A stretch of 64,000 nt of DNA from Tropicibacter alexandrii (GTDB taxonomy: Bacteria; Pseudomonadota; Alphaproteobacteria; Rhodobacterales; Rhodobacteraceae), in assembly GCF_003667315.2 (NCBI RefSeq), contig NZ_RCTZ02000008.1, positions 1 through 64,000 of the forward strand, read 5' to 3'. The position numbers and the translations under genes were made by a program. This document shows, piece by piece, positions 64,000 through 64,000 of the stretch. Every line of letters starts with the position of its first letter. Position 1 is the stretch's first letter. The notes below the pieces were generated by a model. The model had not been told where the DNA came from. It did no database searches and worked only from the letters and a program-made list of their open reading frames with translations.

Positions 64000-64000
64000 C

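Overview
The window looks like a chromosomal segment of a roseobacter-type alphaproteobacterium (order Rhodobacterales). The sequence is GC-rich, and the gene content is typical of that group: argJ-mutT, the rimP-nusA-ylxR/L7Ae-infB operon, DUF1467, DUF6455, DUF1501/DUF1800, Hint-domain secreted proteins, and the gpmI-envC-ctpA-rppH block. The species call is inference from gene content, because no rRNA is present.

Layout. 1-1671: a frameshifted IS1182-type insertion sequence abutting the 5' end of a second related copy that runs off the window. 1672-2132: a gene-free gap with a palindrome and a tandem 14-bp repeat. 2133-16910: core genes, namely secA, a PpiC-type foldase, argJ, mutT, the infB-to-rimP translation/transcription operon (with a leader that looks attenuated), aroQ, an idonate-dehydrogenase-like enzyme, and a histidine kinase/response regulator pair. 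17277-26779: a 9.5-kb integrative element inserted in the 3' end of a tRNA-Leu(CAG) gene, bounded by 17-bp direct repeats. It carries a tyrosine integrase, an AlpA-like regulator, a zinc-ribbon/TOPRIM primase, a DUF3987 ATPase, an iteron-like inverted repeat, small unknown genes, and a large single-chain MmeI-like restriction-modification enzyme. 26997-43984: mostly core genes (NDUFA9-like reductase, three tandem DUF6455 genes, M48 lipoprotein, nitroreductase, methylmalonyl-CoA epimerase, DUF1501/DUF1800, hemerythrin, aspS, cfa, carB). 44110-45353: a lower-GC three-gene cassette resembling a small toxin/immunity module, wedged between carB and gpmI. 45700-64000: gpmI, EnvC-like, ctpA, SRPBCC, rppH, a lytic transglycosylase, a YafY-type regulator divergent from a GST, rnr, dapE, two overlapping Hint-domain genes behind a perfect CtrA-type box, a CaCA antiporter, dapD, and the 3' end of a threonine/serine dehydratase-like gene.

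How the genes fit together. dapE and dapD are two steps of the succinylase route to diaminopimelate/lysine. argJ and carB feed arginine and pyrimidine synthesis. The gpmI to rppH genes are tightly spaced or overlapping and probably cotranscribed. The island combines integration, self-replication and host-defence genes with no phage structural genes, so it looks like a satellite-type or replicating defence island. The items most worth following up are the island (iteron repeat, unknown 121-aa protein beside the restriction enzyme, low-GC target-recognition segment), the carB-gpmI toxin-like cassette, the Cys/Ser Hint protein pair, and four CtrA-like boxes in front of regulatory or surface genes.
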